Part shown: positions 45,101-56,136 of the stretch, piece by piece
Position numbering within the stretch: the first letter of the stretch is position 1
Layout of the letters: the number at the start of each line of letters is the position of its first letter
From: Stenocarpella maydis
Lineage: Eukaryota > Ascomycota > Sordariomycetes > Diaporthales > Diaporthaceae
Length of the DNA: 64,000 nt
Reading direction: 5' to 3'
NCBI GenBank assembly: GCA_002270565.1
Contig: NQMI01000013.1
Span: 124,001-188,000 of the forward strand
The notes under the pieces: model-generated
The model's database searches: none
Seen by the model: only the letters and a program-made list of their open reading frames with translations
Told to the model about the DNA's origin: nothing
Made by a program: the position numbers and the translations under genes

Positions 45101-46772
45101 GACAGCGTGCGTCAAACCCCCCTCGGGACTCTGATGCTCGGGGGCGTGCACACATAGTCACACTATGGAGCCGGGCCCTGTCGCTGGCGCAGATCCTGGG
45201 AGGCAAGAAAAAGGCCGGGCTGAAGGGTTTGACGTACAGGACGGGATATTGGCGAGCTTGGAATCTGTGGTAAAACAGCCCTTGAGGGCACACACGAGCG
45301 CCGAGGCGTTGTTCTCCTTTGTATCGCAGCGGCCCCGCCCCCCTCCCCCAGCAACCCACCCGGGCCCCCGAGATGGGCAAGGGGCTCTCGTGGGCTACTT
45401 CTTCGCCCGCTCAAGTGCGCGGGATGGTGTTGAAAAGAACAGCTATGGGCAGTTTTTGTTTTATATTTCGCCAAGCCGCGGACAGGCAAGTGCTGTCAAA
45501 GGCCAAGCCACCAACGGTCAAAACGTCCAAACGTTATGTCGTCGCTATGCCATCAAGATCAGGCCACACAGCGTCGACGCGCCCTTTTCGACTGCTACTT
45601 CTACTGCCCTGCTCGCCCCCCTCCCCACCTCGTCTCCCCTTTATTATAGTCCGCCCGTGTAGAGGAGCCGTGACCATGGGCGGTCTTGACAATATTGCGC
45701 CTCGCTCGGCTGTGTCTCGTGTGGATGGGCGGCTGTCCTCGCCTGTGGACTCCGAAGGTGCACGCACACGGTATGTAAGCTTTCTCAGCGGGCATAATCA
45801 ACCAGACCTGTCTTGGGTCAGACGGCCAGGTACAGATTCCGCTGGGCCGCAGCTTTGAGGCAACTCAGATCCAGCAGCCCTGCAGGATTAGATCGCGTCC
45901 GGAAGGGGCCTAAGTATGGTGATGTGAGACCTGTGCCATCCTGACCGACCCGAGCCACGAGCTGTCGCCCGTTCCGCGCTGTGCTGTATCTTGTCGTACC
46001 GCTAGCCCTCCATGTACCGAGGCTAGCTGTCAAAGGTCCTTGGAACCTGGGGCACAACTTGGGAGGGCGCAGGACACTCGGGGTCTGAATGGTGGGTGGC
46101 GCTCCCGGATGGATGCTTCCACTGGCGGCTACGACGTGTTGAATTCTCGTGTGACCTTGAAACGCCGGTACTTTGTTCGCCGCAGCGAGGTCACCAAGGG
46201 GACCTGTGGGTCAGAGTAGTTTCCGCCATCCCGTGATAGCATATCCGCTGCAGCAGCCTTCTGGCGTGATGCTGGGTGGGCTCGTCTATGTCGACGGCGC
46301 CACAGGCGAGCTCGTCGGCTGTCAACCAAGATGCGCAGCCGCAGCTTCCCAGCAAAGTCACACAGGATGTAGCGAGTCGTGTGTACCATGGCCACCAGCC
46401 GTGAATCTCGGAAAGAGCGAAGGTCCCTAAATCTGAGGCTAGACGAAGTAGTAGTCAGTGAGTGGAAGAGCGAAGAGCGCAGCCACTTCCCAAGATATGG
46501 GGGCCAGGAAAAATGTCAGCGCCAGCAGTTATAAAAACGAGGGTTGTGACTCGTTGATCGGCGTGCCTGTCCATCTGCCAAACAATTGCATATCAGTCGA
46601 AACCTGAGGAAGGACATCAAACCATATTATCATCAGATCCCTAGGACCTATGGTCAGATCAACACATTACGGCCCTCTTTGATTTCTTTGTTGCAGTATA
46701 GGAATAGAAAAAGACAAGCGTTATCGCTCACCTACATATCCCACCCACCTATAGACACAACCAACCTAAACA
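42110..46772. other. Long gene-poor intergenic region
   Basis: About 4.7 kb without a gene that I can support, far longer than other gaps here. It holds T-rich and G-rich runs (42765-42800), CACCT/CCTCA tandem repeats (43000-43015 and 43908-43931), pyrimidine-rich leader-like DNA (43350-43480) and AAAAAAAA/GGGGGGG runs. Open frames are low-complexity or random. It could contain a non-coding transcript, a decayed gene, or an extended promoter for the methyltransferase gene. Confidence 0.4.
43908..43931 (+). repeat. (CCTCA)n pentanucleotide microsatellite
   Basis: Five tandem CTCAC/CCTCA units in a row; a shorter copy of the same word lies near 43000-43015. Simple repeat, no function claimed. 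Confidence 0.8.
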
Positions 46773-47387
46773 ATGGCACCCCAAAACATCTACGACGACC
46801 CTATTTTTTTCGAGCGCTACTCCGAGTACCCTCGTGCTAAGGAAGGAGAGAAAGGAGCTTCAGAATGGCCAGAGCTCCTGCAGATGCTACCTCATGACCT
46901 CAACGGCAAGAGGGTGCTGGACCTCGCGTGCGGCGAGGGCTGGTTCGCCCGGTGGTGCGTTTCGCGGGGCGCCAAGTCGGTCGACGCCTGCGACATCAGC
47001 ATCAACATGCTCCGCAAGGCCGAGGGCCTGACCAAGGGGCCCAAGACGACTTCGGCAAGCGTGTCGGCGTCGGGCCTCGGCGGGTTCGGCGGCGGGGCGA
47101 GGGGAGCCGAGGACGCCTCGGACGTTGAGGACGGTCTCATCCGGTTCACGCGCGTAGACCTCGAGACGCTGCAGCTGGCGGGCGAGACATACGACCTGGT
47201 GTTCTGCGGGCTGGCCCTGCACTACGTCAAGAACATTGGCGGCCTCATGCACCAGGTGCACTCGTCGCTGGTGCCGGGCGGAGTGTTTGTGTACTCGATC
47301 GAGCACCCCTTCCTGACGGCACCGACGCGCCCCGGGTTCATCAAGGCGCCGGCCAGCAGCGACAAGAACAAGACGGGCGCAGGGTCC

Positions 47388-47418
<31 letters not shown>

Positions 47419-47726
47419 CCGGCGAGGTGGACCAGTGGACGGTGGACAGCTACTTCGCGGAGGGCGTGCGGTCGGTGGACTGGATCGTGGACGGGGTGAT
47501 CAAGCAGCACCGCACGCTGACATCGTACTTTGAGGCGATGCGCGAGGCCGGGTTCGAGGTCGAGAAGATGGACGAGTGGGGGGCGACCAACCAGGCCGGG
47601 AGGAAGCACCCGGACTGGGTCGAAGGGGTGATCCCCAGGTTCTTGCTGGTCAAGGCAAGGAGAAAGGGCAGACAGGCAAGGCCATGGGGTGGGATTGCGA
47701 AGGTTTTTGGCTTCTCTTCACAGTAG
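46773..47726 (+). CDS. Class I SAM-dependent methyltransferase
   Basis: Single exon, 317 residues. The Rossmann core is clear: motif I VLDLACGEGWFARW at about 49-62, acidic strand-2 end DACDIS, FTRVDLETLQL, motif IV-like YDLVFCGLALHYVKN, and GGLMHQVHSSLVPGGVFVYS. This is the Methyltransf_11 type. A run of twelve Ser codons (AGC repeat, about 47390-47417) sits between core strands. The C-terminal cap (TLTSYFEAMREAGFEVEKMD, then HPDWVEGVIPRFLLVKARR) is typical of small-molecule methyltransferases of this class. The substrate cannot be told. The start MAPQNIYDDPIFFERYSEYP is well conserved in type and is preceded by an A-rich context (CAAACAATGG). No neighbours suggest a cluster. Confidence 0.87.
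47390..47417 (+). repeat. AGC trinucleotide repeat coding poly-Ser
   Basis: An AGC-repeat microsatellite within the methyltransferase coding region, starting after TCCTCC, encodes most of a twelve-Ser run. Being in-frame, length changes would alter only the loop. Confidence 0.9.
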
Positions 47727-50063
47727 GGGTGTGTGAGAGGAGGTGGGGGGCTGACTCCAAGGAGGAGGAGGAGGAGGAAGACGGGAGGTGGGAGGTGGGC
47801 GAGGACATGACGATTGGCGTTTGTGGTTTGTGGTTTGTGGTTTGGGCATTGGGGGCAGGCACCTCTTGTTGGTTTGCATGTAGATATTCAGTCTGCCTAC
47901 CCATGCGAGGCAGACTAGGTGGTTGCGAGAAAACACCAACTTTCGTTTCCACTTCCTGTTTCTGCCACACACACACACACGACATTACACCACCAAGTCC
48001 CTTTCTTCCATACTAGGTCGTCCACGCCACGGCCACGGCCAGGGCCACCACTACCGCTACCGCCACCGCTACCGCCACTACCACCACGACCACCGCCACG
48101 ATGTCCACCTCGACTCCTTTCTGTGTAGCTCTGTGCTGCGCCGCTGCTTGTGGCTTGTTTTGTTACTGCGTATCCCTTCTCGTCTCTGCCCCTGCACCTT
48201 TGACGGACAAGCTTTTTGGATGCTTGGCACCGGGGTCGAGCCCTAGCAGATTGGATGGATCGTGCATCAGACCCGGGGTTAAGGAGGTACCATGCGCACC
48301 ACTGCTGAATACTACGTATATCCCGCGCGTGTTATCATGTAGGACGTCTATCCTATCTTGCCCTGCTGGCCCACTCCTTCAATGTGGTGTGTGCCATTCA
48401 TTCATTGTGTTGTAGAATATGCAGCCTGGTGCCACAGCACACACCCGTGGTTCATGCCCAACCTGCAGGGCTGATGCACATGTATGTATACCACACTACA
48501 TACATACATACATACATACACATAGGACTGTTGAGCTGTGGTGGGTACTGTGGTGGGTACCGTGGCATCGGGAGGGGTGTGTGGCTGCTGCGCGGTCTGG
48601 CGACTTATCCACACTACACCACCGTGAGTATGAGCCATGCAGCCCTGGGTGGTCGGGCTAGTCTTGACCCTACACTACAGACAGTGTATGTAGTGTATAA
48701 CCGTACATGGCACCGTGCTATCCCAGTGGCGTCCTAGCCAGAACGAGGCATGAGGCATGAGGCATGAGCTACCCCACACGTCGTTTTTGGACCGTCCCGT
48801 CCTGCCGTCCCACTTACCCGTGAAGCTCCGTCAGTACGCACCTGAAGCGGGGTGGGAAAGCCGAGCGATGCCCGAGAAACGGCCGCCAACGCCATGCGAA
48901 CCAGCCGGCGGTGTCAGAAACACAGACGCCGAGGCGCCCGACATCTTTCCTCATCGAGCAAGAGGCCGCAGCCGGCGGCCAGTGCCACCATACGTCAGGA
49001 CGGCCCAGAACGAGGGCGAAAGGGCACCATGCGGGGTCGGACACCGTCGCCCACGGACGGGCTGCTGCTTGCTTGGCCTCGTATCGTGCCAGCACCCCAT
49101 TTGCTCCGGCTGAACAGAGACATGCTTGGTACTTGGACCACCCAGAGGCATGTTGGGCGTGGTCGACTACTCCGTACTCCGTAGCATCTACACCATCATA
49201 CACACGTAGTGGACAGGAAGCTCGAGTGGAGCGAGGCGGCGAGGCCCCACCTCCAGGGCGGGTCAACATGTGTATGTAGTGTAGTGTAAATACACAGTAG
49301 TGTGCGCTATTGCTGGCATGGCAATGGGACATGGACAATTGGGAATCCAGGCACACCCACGCGTGCCAATATCCATGTTTGATGTCACCACTACCTCGAC
49401 GCCCGCCCACGCCAGCCATGCCGTCAAGCTCCAAGGCGCCACCCAACCATCAGGGTGCCCTCGTCGTATGGTGTACCCAGCACCACACCCGGGGAGCTGG
49501 GCATGCCTGGCGCAGGGATCAGGGTCAGATGGCCCTCTTCCAAAGCACACGGCACCATGACCTTGGGAGCAGGCCTGCCGGGTTATCTCTGATTCCACAC
49601 GGCTACGTAACGTCTACGGAGGAGGAGCGTCTGCAAGGAGTCGCAAGGGGGAGGAGGGGTCGGAACAGCCATAGAGCTTCGCGTCGAGGAACCACCAGCT
49701 GGACGCGAGAAGACTGGGCTCCTCCTTCTTCCCTGCTCGCCCTACATCGGCCCCTTGGACCGGGACACATAAATACCTTGCCCTGCTAGCCCTGCTCCTT
49801 TCCCAGGCCCTTCTTCGAGATCATCGTGTCGTAATCAGACCATAGACCTCTCTGTCAACCCTGTCGCTGTCCGCTATCCCGATCCAGCTCCGAGCTCCCA
49901 TTCCCTCTGTGCCTTCGTGTGGCCACGACCGTCTGTCATACCAGGACTGCATAGTATAAGACCATCTCGCCCGCCCAAGGCTCTCGTGCGCCGACACAGC
50001 AAGCCACTTCATCTCCCACTGTCCCTCCTCACTCATATCGATTGAGCCTCACAAGTCGTCAAA
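47727..50063. other. Gene-poor region upstream of FDH
   Basis: About 2.3 kb. It contains GAGGAG, ACACAC (47968-47983), CCACTACCGCTACCGCCA-type (48030-48100) and CATA (48496-48520) simple repeats, then the FDH promoter and CT-rich leader. One Cys-rich frame (48101..48415) is open but unsupported. No gene called. Confidence 0.4.
48496..48520 (+). repeat. (CATA)n microsatellite
   Basis: About six tandem CATA units. Simple sequence repeat in intergenic DNA. Confidence 0.85.
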
Positions 50064-52165
50064 ATGGTACTTATTTCTGCATCTCGTCCCCTGGCCCGCT
50101 CCCTTGGTCCCATTGCTTCGCGCAGCAGAGGCCTGAGCTCTCTGGCTTCCGCCCCTGCCGTCTCCAGCCTGAGGAGCTCGTCCCCTCGGGCCGGGGGCGT
50201 GACATGTCGACAGGCTGTCGCAAGGTCTGCAGCGCTGCCAGGCTCAATATGCCGGAGCAAGCTGGGACCAACCACGTCTATCCGGTCGCTGACAGGTTTC
50301 CCGCGTGAAAAGGTCAAGGTGTTGATGGTCCTGTACGATGGTGGCAAGCATGCCGAGGAGGTGAGCCCGACCAACTTCTCCTACTTCATAACCCCAAAAC
50401 AATCCCCAATGCTCCGTCGACCGACAGCAGCATCTTGTCGCAACCACGGGTCCCGAGGACACAAGCAGCGAGTCGCCGCCGCCACAAGCGCTCCGATCCC
50501 TCGTCTCTCCTCCAAGAAGGCGAATTCCTAGGTTGGATCAGGCAGTGCGTGTGCCGCGCCCTACGTTGCTACGTTACGCAGTGCCAGAGACAGCCTCAGC
50601 TTTTCCGTGGCCCGGTAGGGTGGTTACAAGATTGCGGGGTAGCCTTTTCTGTGGATGGAGAGCAGGGCAAGGAGGAGGGGGGCTGGTGTTTGTGGACGAG
50701 CCATGCCATGCGATGCTCGATCCTGGCCAGTCGGGTGTCGTGTGCGGTGGACGTCAACCCGAGGGGAAGGCTGCAGACGCAACACACCAAAGAGATATCG
50801 CAGCTGTTGGAGAAGTGCGGGGTGCTTGGGTTGGGGAAGCGCAGCGGCTGCCGCGTCTCGGCTCTACCTGGGTGGTTTGTGTGTGTGTGTGTGTGTGCTT
50901 GCAGGTCGCTAATACAAAATCCTCCGTCTCCAGGTCCCTGGCCTGCTTGGCACCACCCAGAACGAGCTCGGAATCCGGAAGTGGCTTGAGGACCAGGGTC
51001 ACACTCTGGTCACCACCTCTGACAAGGAGGGTGAGAACTCAACCTTCGACAAGGAGCTTGTCGACGCCGAGATCATCATCACCACCCCGTGAGTCCCCCG
51101 TACTGTCCTGCCCATCTTGTCCGCTCACTTGGTCCACACCGGGTTGTTTGTGAGACACATCATCATCATCACCACCACCACCACCAGGCTGATGACAAAC
51201 TCGATAGCTTCCACCCTGGCTACCTGACTGCCGAGCGTCTCGCAAAGGCCAAGAAGCTGAAGCTCGCCATCACCGCCGGTATCGGCTCTGACCATGTTGA
51301 CCTCAACGCTGCCAACGCCACCAACGGTGGCATCACTGTCGCCGAGGTCACAGGCTCCAACGTCGTCTCCGTCGCCGAGCATGTCGTCATGACCATCCTC
51401 ACCCTCGTCCGCAACTTCGTCCCCGCCCACGAGCAGATTGAGCGCGGAGACTGGGACGTCGCCGAGGCCGCCAAGAACGAGTTCGACCTCGAGGGCAAGG
51501 TCGTCGGTACCGTCGCCGTCGGCCGTATCGGTGAGCGTGTGCTGCGCCGCCTCAAGCCCTTCGACTGCAAGGAGCTGCTCTACTACGACTACCAGCCCCT
51601 GTCTCCCGAGAAGGAGAAGGAGATTGGCTGCCGCCGCGTCGAGGACCTCGAGGAGATGCTGGCACAGTGTGACGTCGTCACCATCAACTGCCCACTGCAC
51701 GAGAAGACCCGCGGCCTGTTCAACAAGGACCTCATCAGCAAGATGAAGCCCGGCTCATGGCTCGTCAACACCGCCCGTGGCGCCATCGTCGTCAAGGAGG
51801 ATGTCGCCGACGCCCTCAAGTCCGGTCACCTCCGCGGCTACGGTGGTGACGTCTGGTTCCCCCAGCCCGCCCCCAAGGACCACCCTCTGCGCTACGCCAA
51901 GAACCCCTTCGGAGGCGGCAACGCCATGGTTCCTCACATGTCCGGCACCTCGCTCGACGCCCAGAAGCGCTACGCCGACGGCACAAAGGCCATCCTGCAG
52001 TCATACCTGTCCGGCAAGTTCGACTACCGCCCCGAGGATCTCATCGTGATCAACGGCGACTACGCCACCAAGGCTGTAAGACTTTAACCCCCGCCCCCAA
52101 CCAGCATCTAGGAGCGCATCGCTAACCCATCCAAACAGTACGGCCAGCGTGCTGCCAAAAAATAA
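50064..52165 (+). CDS. FDH1: NAD-dependent formate dehydrogenase with mitochondrial-type leader
   Basis: Four exons, 50064..50360, 50934..51088, 51208..52075 and 52139..52165, give 448 residues. Introns are 573, 119 and 63 bp; the first is unusually long and ends after a (GT)n tract. Residues from about 83 match fungal [87 protein letters not shown], the NAD motif [43 protein letters not shown], and the active-site [17 protein letters not shown]. The enzyme oxidises formate to CO2 with NAD. The ~82-residue N-terminal extension is rich in Ser, Arg and Ala with no acidic residues, so mitochondrial import is inferred. Cytosolic fungal forms start near the MVLYDGG segment, and an in-frame ATG is there (50325). 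Confidence 0.95.
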
Positions 52166-53133
52166 GTGGTGTGATGTGTAAAGGTGGCAGGATAATCGAG
52201 TGCGCCCATGATTCAACATACAGTTTTGAGCTTTGTCCATATGGCAGGACGTTTCCATGATTCCCATAGCCCACAGCTTAATACGCTGAGTGAATGAAAA
52301 AGAAAAGAAAAGAAGAAAATGAACGCACAAAATGTATGGTGTACTAGTGAAAAAAGGACTTGATACATAGCAGCTCGGCCCATTATTACCACCGTTTATG
52401 AAAGGCTGATATGATAGATCACTGTTGGCAGCCTACGCTCACAGTTGTAGCCGAATACTACAGACTATGTGAGATTTTTCTTATTTCTTTTTCTTTTCCT
52501 CTCTTTCCTTTCCTTTTTTTTTCAATTTTTTTTTTCACCAAAATAAAAGAAAGAGAGGAGAGAAAAAGAAGGAGGGAGACAGAGAAAAAAAAAGGGGGGG
52601 GGGCGTGCTACAGTTCTTGTGATGTGTAATAGACCCGATTGCGTGCTTGCGTTGGAATTTTCAACAGCACCCATCTCATGACACTTTGAGTATGCCGCCC
52701 TCTGCACATCTGTATCAATCTGCCCCAAAGCCATGGCACTGGCTTTTCCGCAACTATGCGCGACCAGTAATGACGTGGCCAAGTGCTGCCAAAGTGAGGC
52801 AGGGGGGTTATTAAAATGAGCGGATTGTGTGCAGCCCAACAACGCTCGACAATGTTCCACCACAGGAGCTCATCGTTGATCAACACCTAACCAAGATAGC
52901 ACGGTAACCGAAGGGGTCATTAAACACCGGCTCGCCTTTATTATGCTGCCTTAGTATTACACACATCATATATCCTGATGCCCACATATCTGCTTGGGTC
53001 TCTGGCCCCGGCATGCCTGGGGAATCCGTCGCCTCTAAGTGAACACATCTTCACCGCCCGACCAACGCCACAGCCCGAAGACACAATGACAAAGCAAACC
53101 CCTGGGGTAAAAAGGTAAGGCTTTCTTTCCCAA
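52166..53133. other. Convergent intergenic region after FDH
   Basis: About 970 bases between the FDH and permease 3' ends. The notable feature is a polypyrimidine tract followed by a polypurine tract (52476-52605). No gene is supportable. Confidence 0.45.
52476..52605. repeat. Polypyrimidine/polypurine imperfect inverted repeat
   Basis: About 60 bases of nearly pure C/T (TTTCTTTTTCTTTTCCTCTC...) are followed after a short spacer by about 60 bases of A/G (AAAGAAAGAGAGGAGAGAAA...). The two arms are roughly complementary and could pair as a hairpin in RNA or form unusual DNA. It lies about 310 bases past the FDH stop codon. Confidence 0.7.
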
Positions 53134-55118
53134 TCAGCTCCGCCACCGCCTCCAGAATTTCCACCACGGCGCGGGGTCGTCCTCCTCGTAGTCGCGCGGC
53201 CGCTTGGCCGGGGCAGCGCCCCTTACGCGCAGGAGGTAGACGGGGACCCCCGCGGAGACGAAGGCGATGACGAGGAGGGTCTGGAGGGGCTCTGCGAAGA
53301 CGGCGCGGCTGAGGAGGAAGAGGCTGACGCAGCAGAAGATGATGGGGGTGGAGATCCAGGTGCGGTAGGGGCGCTCGAGGGCGGGCTCGCGGACGCGCAG
53401 GACGATGAGGGCGAGGACGGTGAGGAAGTAGAAGGAGTAGCCGGCGACGCCGTAAAATGTCAGCAGGGTGTCGAACTCGCCGACGATGACGTAGGCCGTC
53501 GTCAGGGCGCAGTTGAGGGCCAGCGCATTGACGGGCGTGAAGAAGAGGCCCTTGTCCTCGTCCCCCAGCAGCCGCTCCAGCCGGCCCGACGCCCAGGTGC
53601 GCGTCCGCACCGTCGACACGTGCTGGTTCCCGGGCGCGCTCGACCCCACGCCGATGCGCCCGAACAGCGCCGGGATGTAGCCCTCCTTGCCCGCCGCGTA
53701 GACGAGGCGGCTGCTCGTGAACGTCGAGCTGTTGAGCGCCCCGAAGCAGGACGCGCTGACGATCAGGGCCAGGAGAAGGGACCCGATCGGGCCAAACACC
53801 TTGGAGCCGAAGAGCACGGCGATTGTGTTTGACGAGTTGGTGGCCGCCAGTGGCAGCACCAGGAAGTACGAGATGTTGGCCAGCACGTACGAGAGGATGA
53901 CCAATGGCATGGCCGTGTGGATCACCCGCGGCAGGTCTCGGCTCGGGTTGCGGAATTCTCCCACGACATAATTTGTCTAAGACAGCCAGAGTTAGCGGCG
54001 TGATTTAAGAAGACTTGATTTATCAGTCAAGAGAGAGCACTCACGTTGTCCCAGCCGTCATAAGCCCAGAGACCAGCGTAGAGGGCCACAGCCCATGCCG
54101 AAGTCTCCGTCTTGGTTCCCTCGAACCACTCGTGGTTCTTCCAGTCCAGGTTCGGCTTCCCTGAGTAAGAGTAGCCAGTGGCTGCGACAACAACCCCAGT
54201 AATTGTCACGCCTAGCAATGCTATAAACTTCATGAACATGAGCAGGTCATTTACCCTCGTGCCAAGCTTGGTCGAGACGCAGTTCAAAAACGTCACAAAG
54301 AAAAGACCGGCCAAGCCCACTGCCTTGTTGATCCACGGGTTGATGGTCTCTGCTTCGGCGCCAATGGCCGCCCGGACAACGTATTCCCCCATGATGATGG
54401 AGATTATGGCCGAGCTGCCGGGCTTCAGTACCAACACGGCGGACCACATGAAGAGGAACCCGAAGATTTCCCCGAATATCTTGGCCAGATACACCTGTGA
54501 TCCTCCGTTCAGAGGTATGGCGCCTCCCAGCTCTGCGTAACTGGCCGCGCCCGTCCAAGCAAGTATCCCGGCTATTACCCAGACAATGAGCGCGGCCCCT
54601 GGTGAGCCAACGTTGGCATTGACCTGGCTCGGCGACGAGAATATCCCAGACCCAATAATTAGGCCGACAATCAAGGACAAGCCGTTGAGGTATGTCAAGG
54701 TCTTGTTCTTCTCGAGCGACCCTCCACCCAGACCGCCATTCTGCGCCTGCGTTGCCGGGGTGCCAATGGGCGTGTACCCAGCGCCGGCGGTCGAGGAGAG
54801 CGGGAATAGGTTGGCGGCGAAGTCGAAGCCCGACGACACGGAGAATGTGCGCCCGTGAGCCCCTGGGCGCCCGTTTGCGGCCGGGTTGTTGGCGTTCAAG
54901 GGGTCATCCTGCTCGAGGGACAGCTTCCGTGACGACGATATACTGGGGCGCGAGTCTGTTTCTGCTGTTTCAAGCTGGTCGGAACTCGCGAGCGACGCTA
55001 ATTCCAGCGAGTCGCGTGTGTGCCCTTGGAGATTCGAGGAGTACAAGGGTGGCATCGTTGAGGGGGGAGTCGGGCGAGCCGAATGCGCTCGGCTGGTTGG
55101 GTGTATGCCGTGTGCCAC
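53134..55118 (-). CDS. L-type amino acid transporter (APC superfamily, methionine-permease-like)
   Basis: Two exons, 55118..54045 and 53976..53134, with a 68-bp intron (donor GTGAGT, branch GCTAAC, acceptor CTTAG) give 638 residues. The ~135-residue N-terminus is cytosolic and Ser/Pro-rich. It is followed by about 12 membrane segments. TM1 carries the helix-break motif of LAT carriers, LIIGSGIFSSPSQV. Other marks are AGILAWTGAASYAELGGAIP, GSQVYLAKIFGEIFGFLFMW, and GLWAYDGWDN joined by splicing to TNYVVGEFRNPSRDLPR. The C-terminus ends WWKFWRRWRS, a Trp/Arg amphipathic tail. Relatives such as Mup1-type permeases import neutral or sulphur amino acids; the substrate is inferred only. No heavy-chain partner is expected in fungi. 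Confidence 0.9.
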
Positions 55119-56136
55119 CAGGTCGGTTCTTCCGCTAGTCGAGTATTCGAACTATACCAAACATGTTCAGAACAAGGGAGGGGCCGCGCGGAGCTCGTCG
55201 TCGCCCTCACGCTCTGCTGGGGCGTGAGCTAGCCACCTGGTCGCCTTCCCCCGAGTTCGCGGTCGACGTAGGCGCTCACAAGGGTGCGAGTAGCACGTAG
55301 TCGATCGAGTCCAGGGCGGTGCGGTACAAGGAGTATGCCCGACACAAAGAAGCAACGGTAGAAATGCGGCAGCCTGGTCTGGGGCAAAAATGCACAAGCG
55401 AGCCTGTTGGATGTAGGTACTTAAGTATGTAGCGGGGGGGGGCAGCCATGAGGATAAGATGACGGTTGCGGAAAGGAGACGGACAGACATTCACTGACAG
55501 GCGGCGGACGGCAGGCAGTGCCAGGCCAGGTGGACAACCTTGGAAACAAGCATCCAGGCCAAGAGTGCCCGATTCCGCAGCGCTAGGGCAGCCGAAAAGT
55601 CAAGGCGACGGTTGAGTGGCCCAGGTGGCCCAGACATCCCCACGAAAGGCCCGTGCCCAGCGTTGGGGCGTTTCGGCAACTTGAACGACCCCTGCGGAAA
55701 AAGGTACCCATCCCCGTTGTACCTCGTGTTCCAGCGATAGTCGCGCATGCTTGATCAGAAACCTCAGCATCATGCGTACGTATCGCTACATATATTGATA
55801 CATATATATAGTTTCATACAACTCATTCCCATCCGTTCCCTTACCCGCATCCATCTCAACTGAAATACCATAACTGTTGGGTCTGGCGCTCACCGTAAGG
55901 CAATCAATCATCTTAACGGTCCCTCGGAGAACGTCAAGACCCTGAAATACCTACCCGCGAGGTACCGTTCCTGCACAGCTCGGAGCTCAGAATATTTTTT
56001 GTCACCGCAGTCATGAGCAAGACCTCTGACGGCAGGGACCAGCTTATAATAAACAAACACCAAAATACCACACTCCCCTGCCACGCAAACGAAGCACTCA
56101 GCTTCAACTTGCACGGCACAAAGAAATGCATCCGCC
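55119..56136. promoter_or_regulatory. Divergent promoter of the permease and NAM2
   Basis: About 1 kb between divergent starts. It has a TAGGTACTTAAGTATGTAG palindromic word near 55413, an alternating TA stretch near 55785-55812 and no supportable gene. Confidence 0.45.

Noticed and set aside
48101..48415. Open frame of 104 codons with a hydrophobic start and about 13 Cys, like a small secreted protein
   Set aside because: It sits in simple-sequence DNA, continues the repeat-derived CCACCG tract, and has no cleavage-site logic or Cys spacing that I can support. Kept only as a candidate for RNA evidence.
49800..50063. TATA-like and CT-rich signals as a defined FDH core promoter
   Set aside because: Words such as ATAAATA near 49770 are present but too common to call without start-site data.
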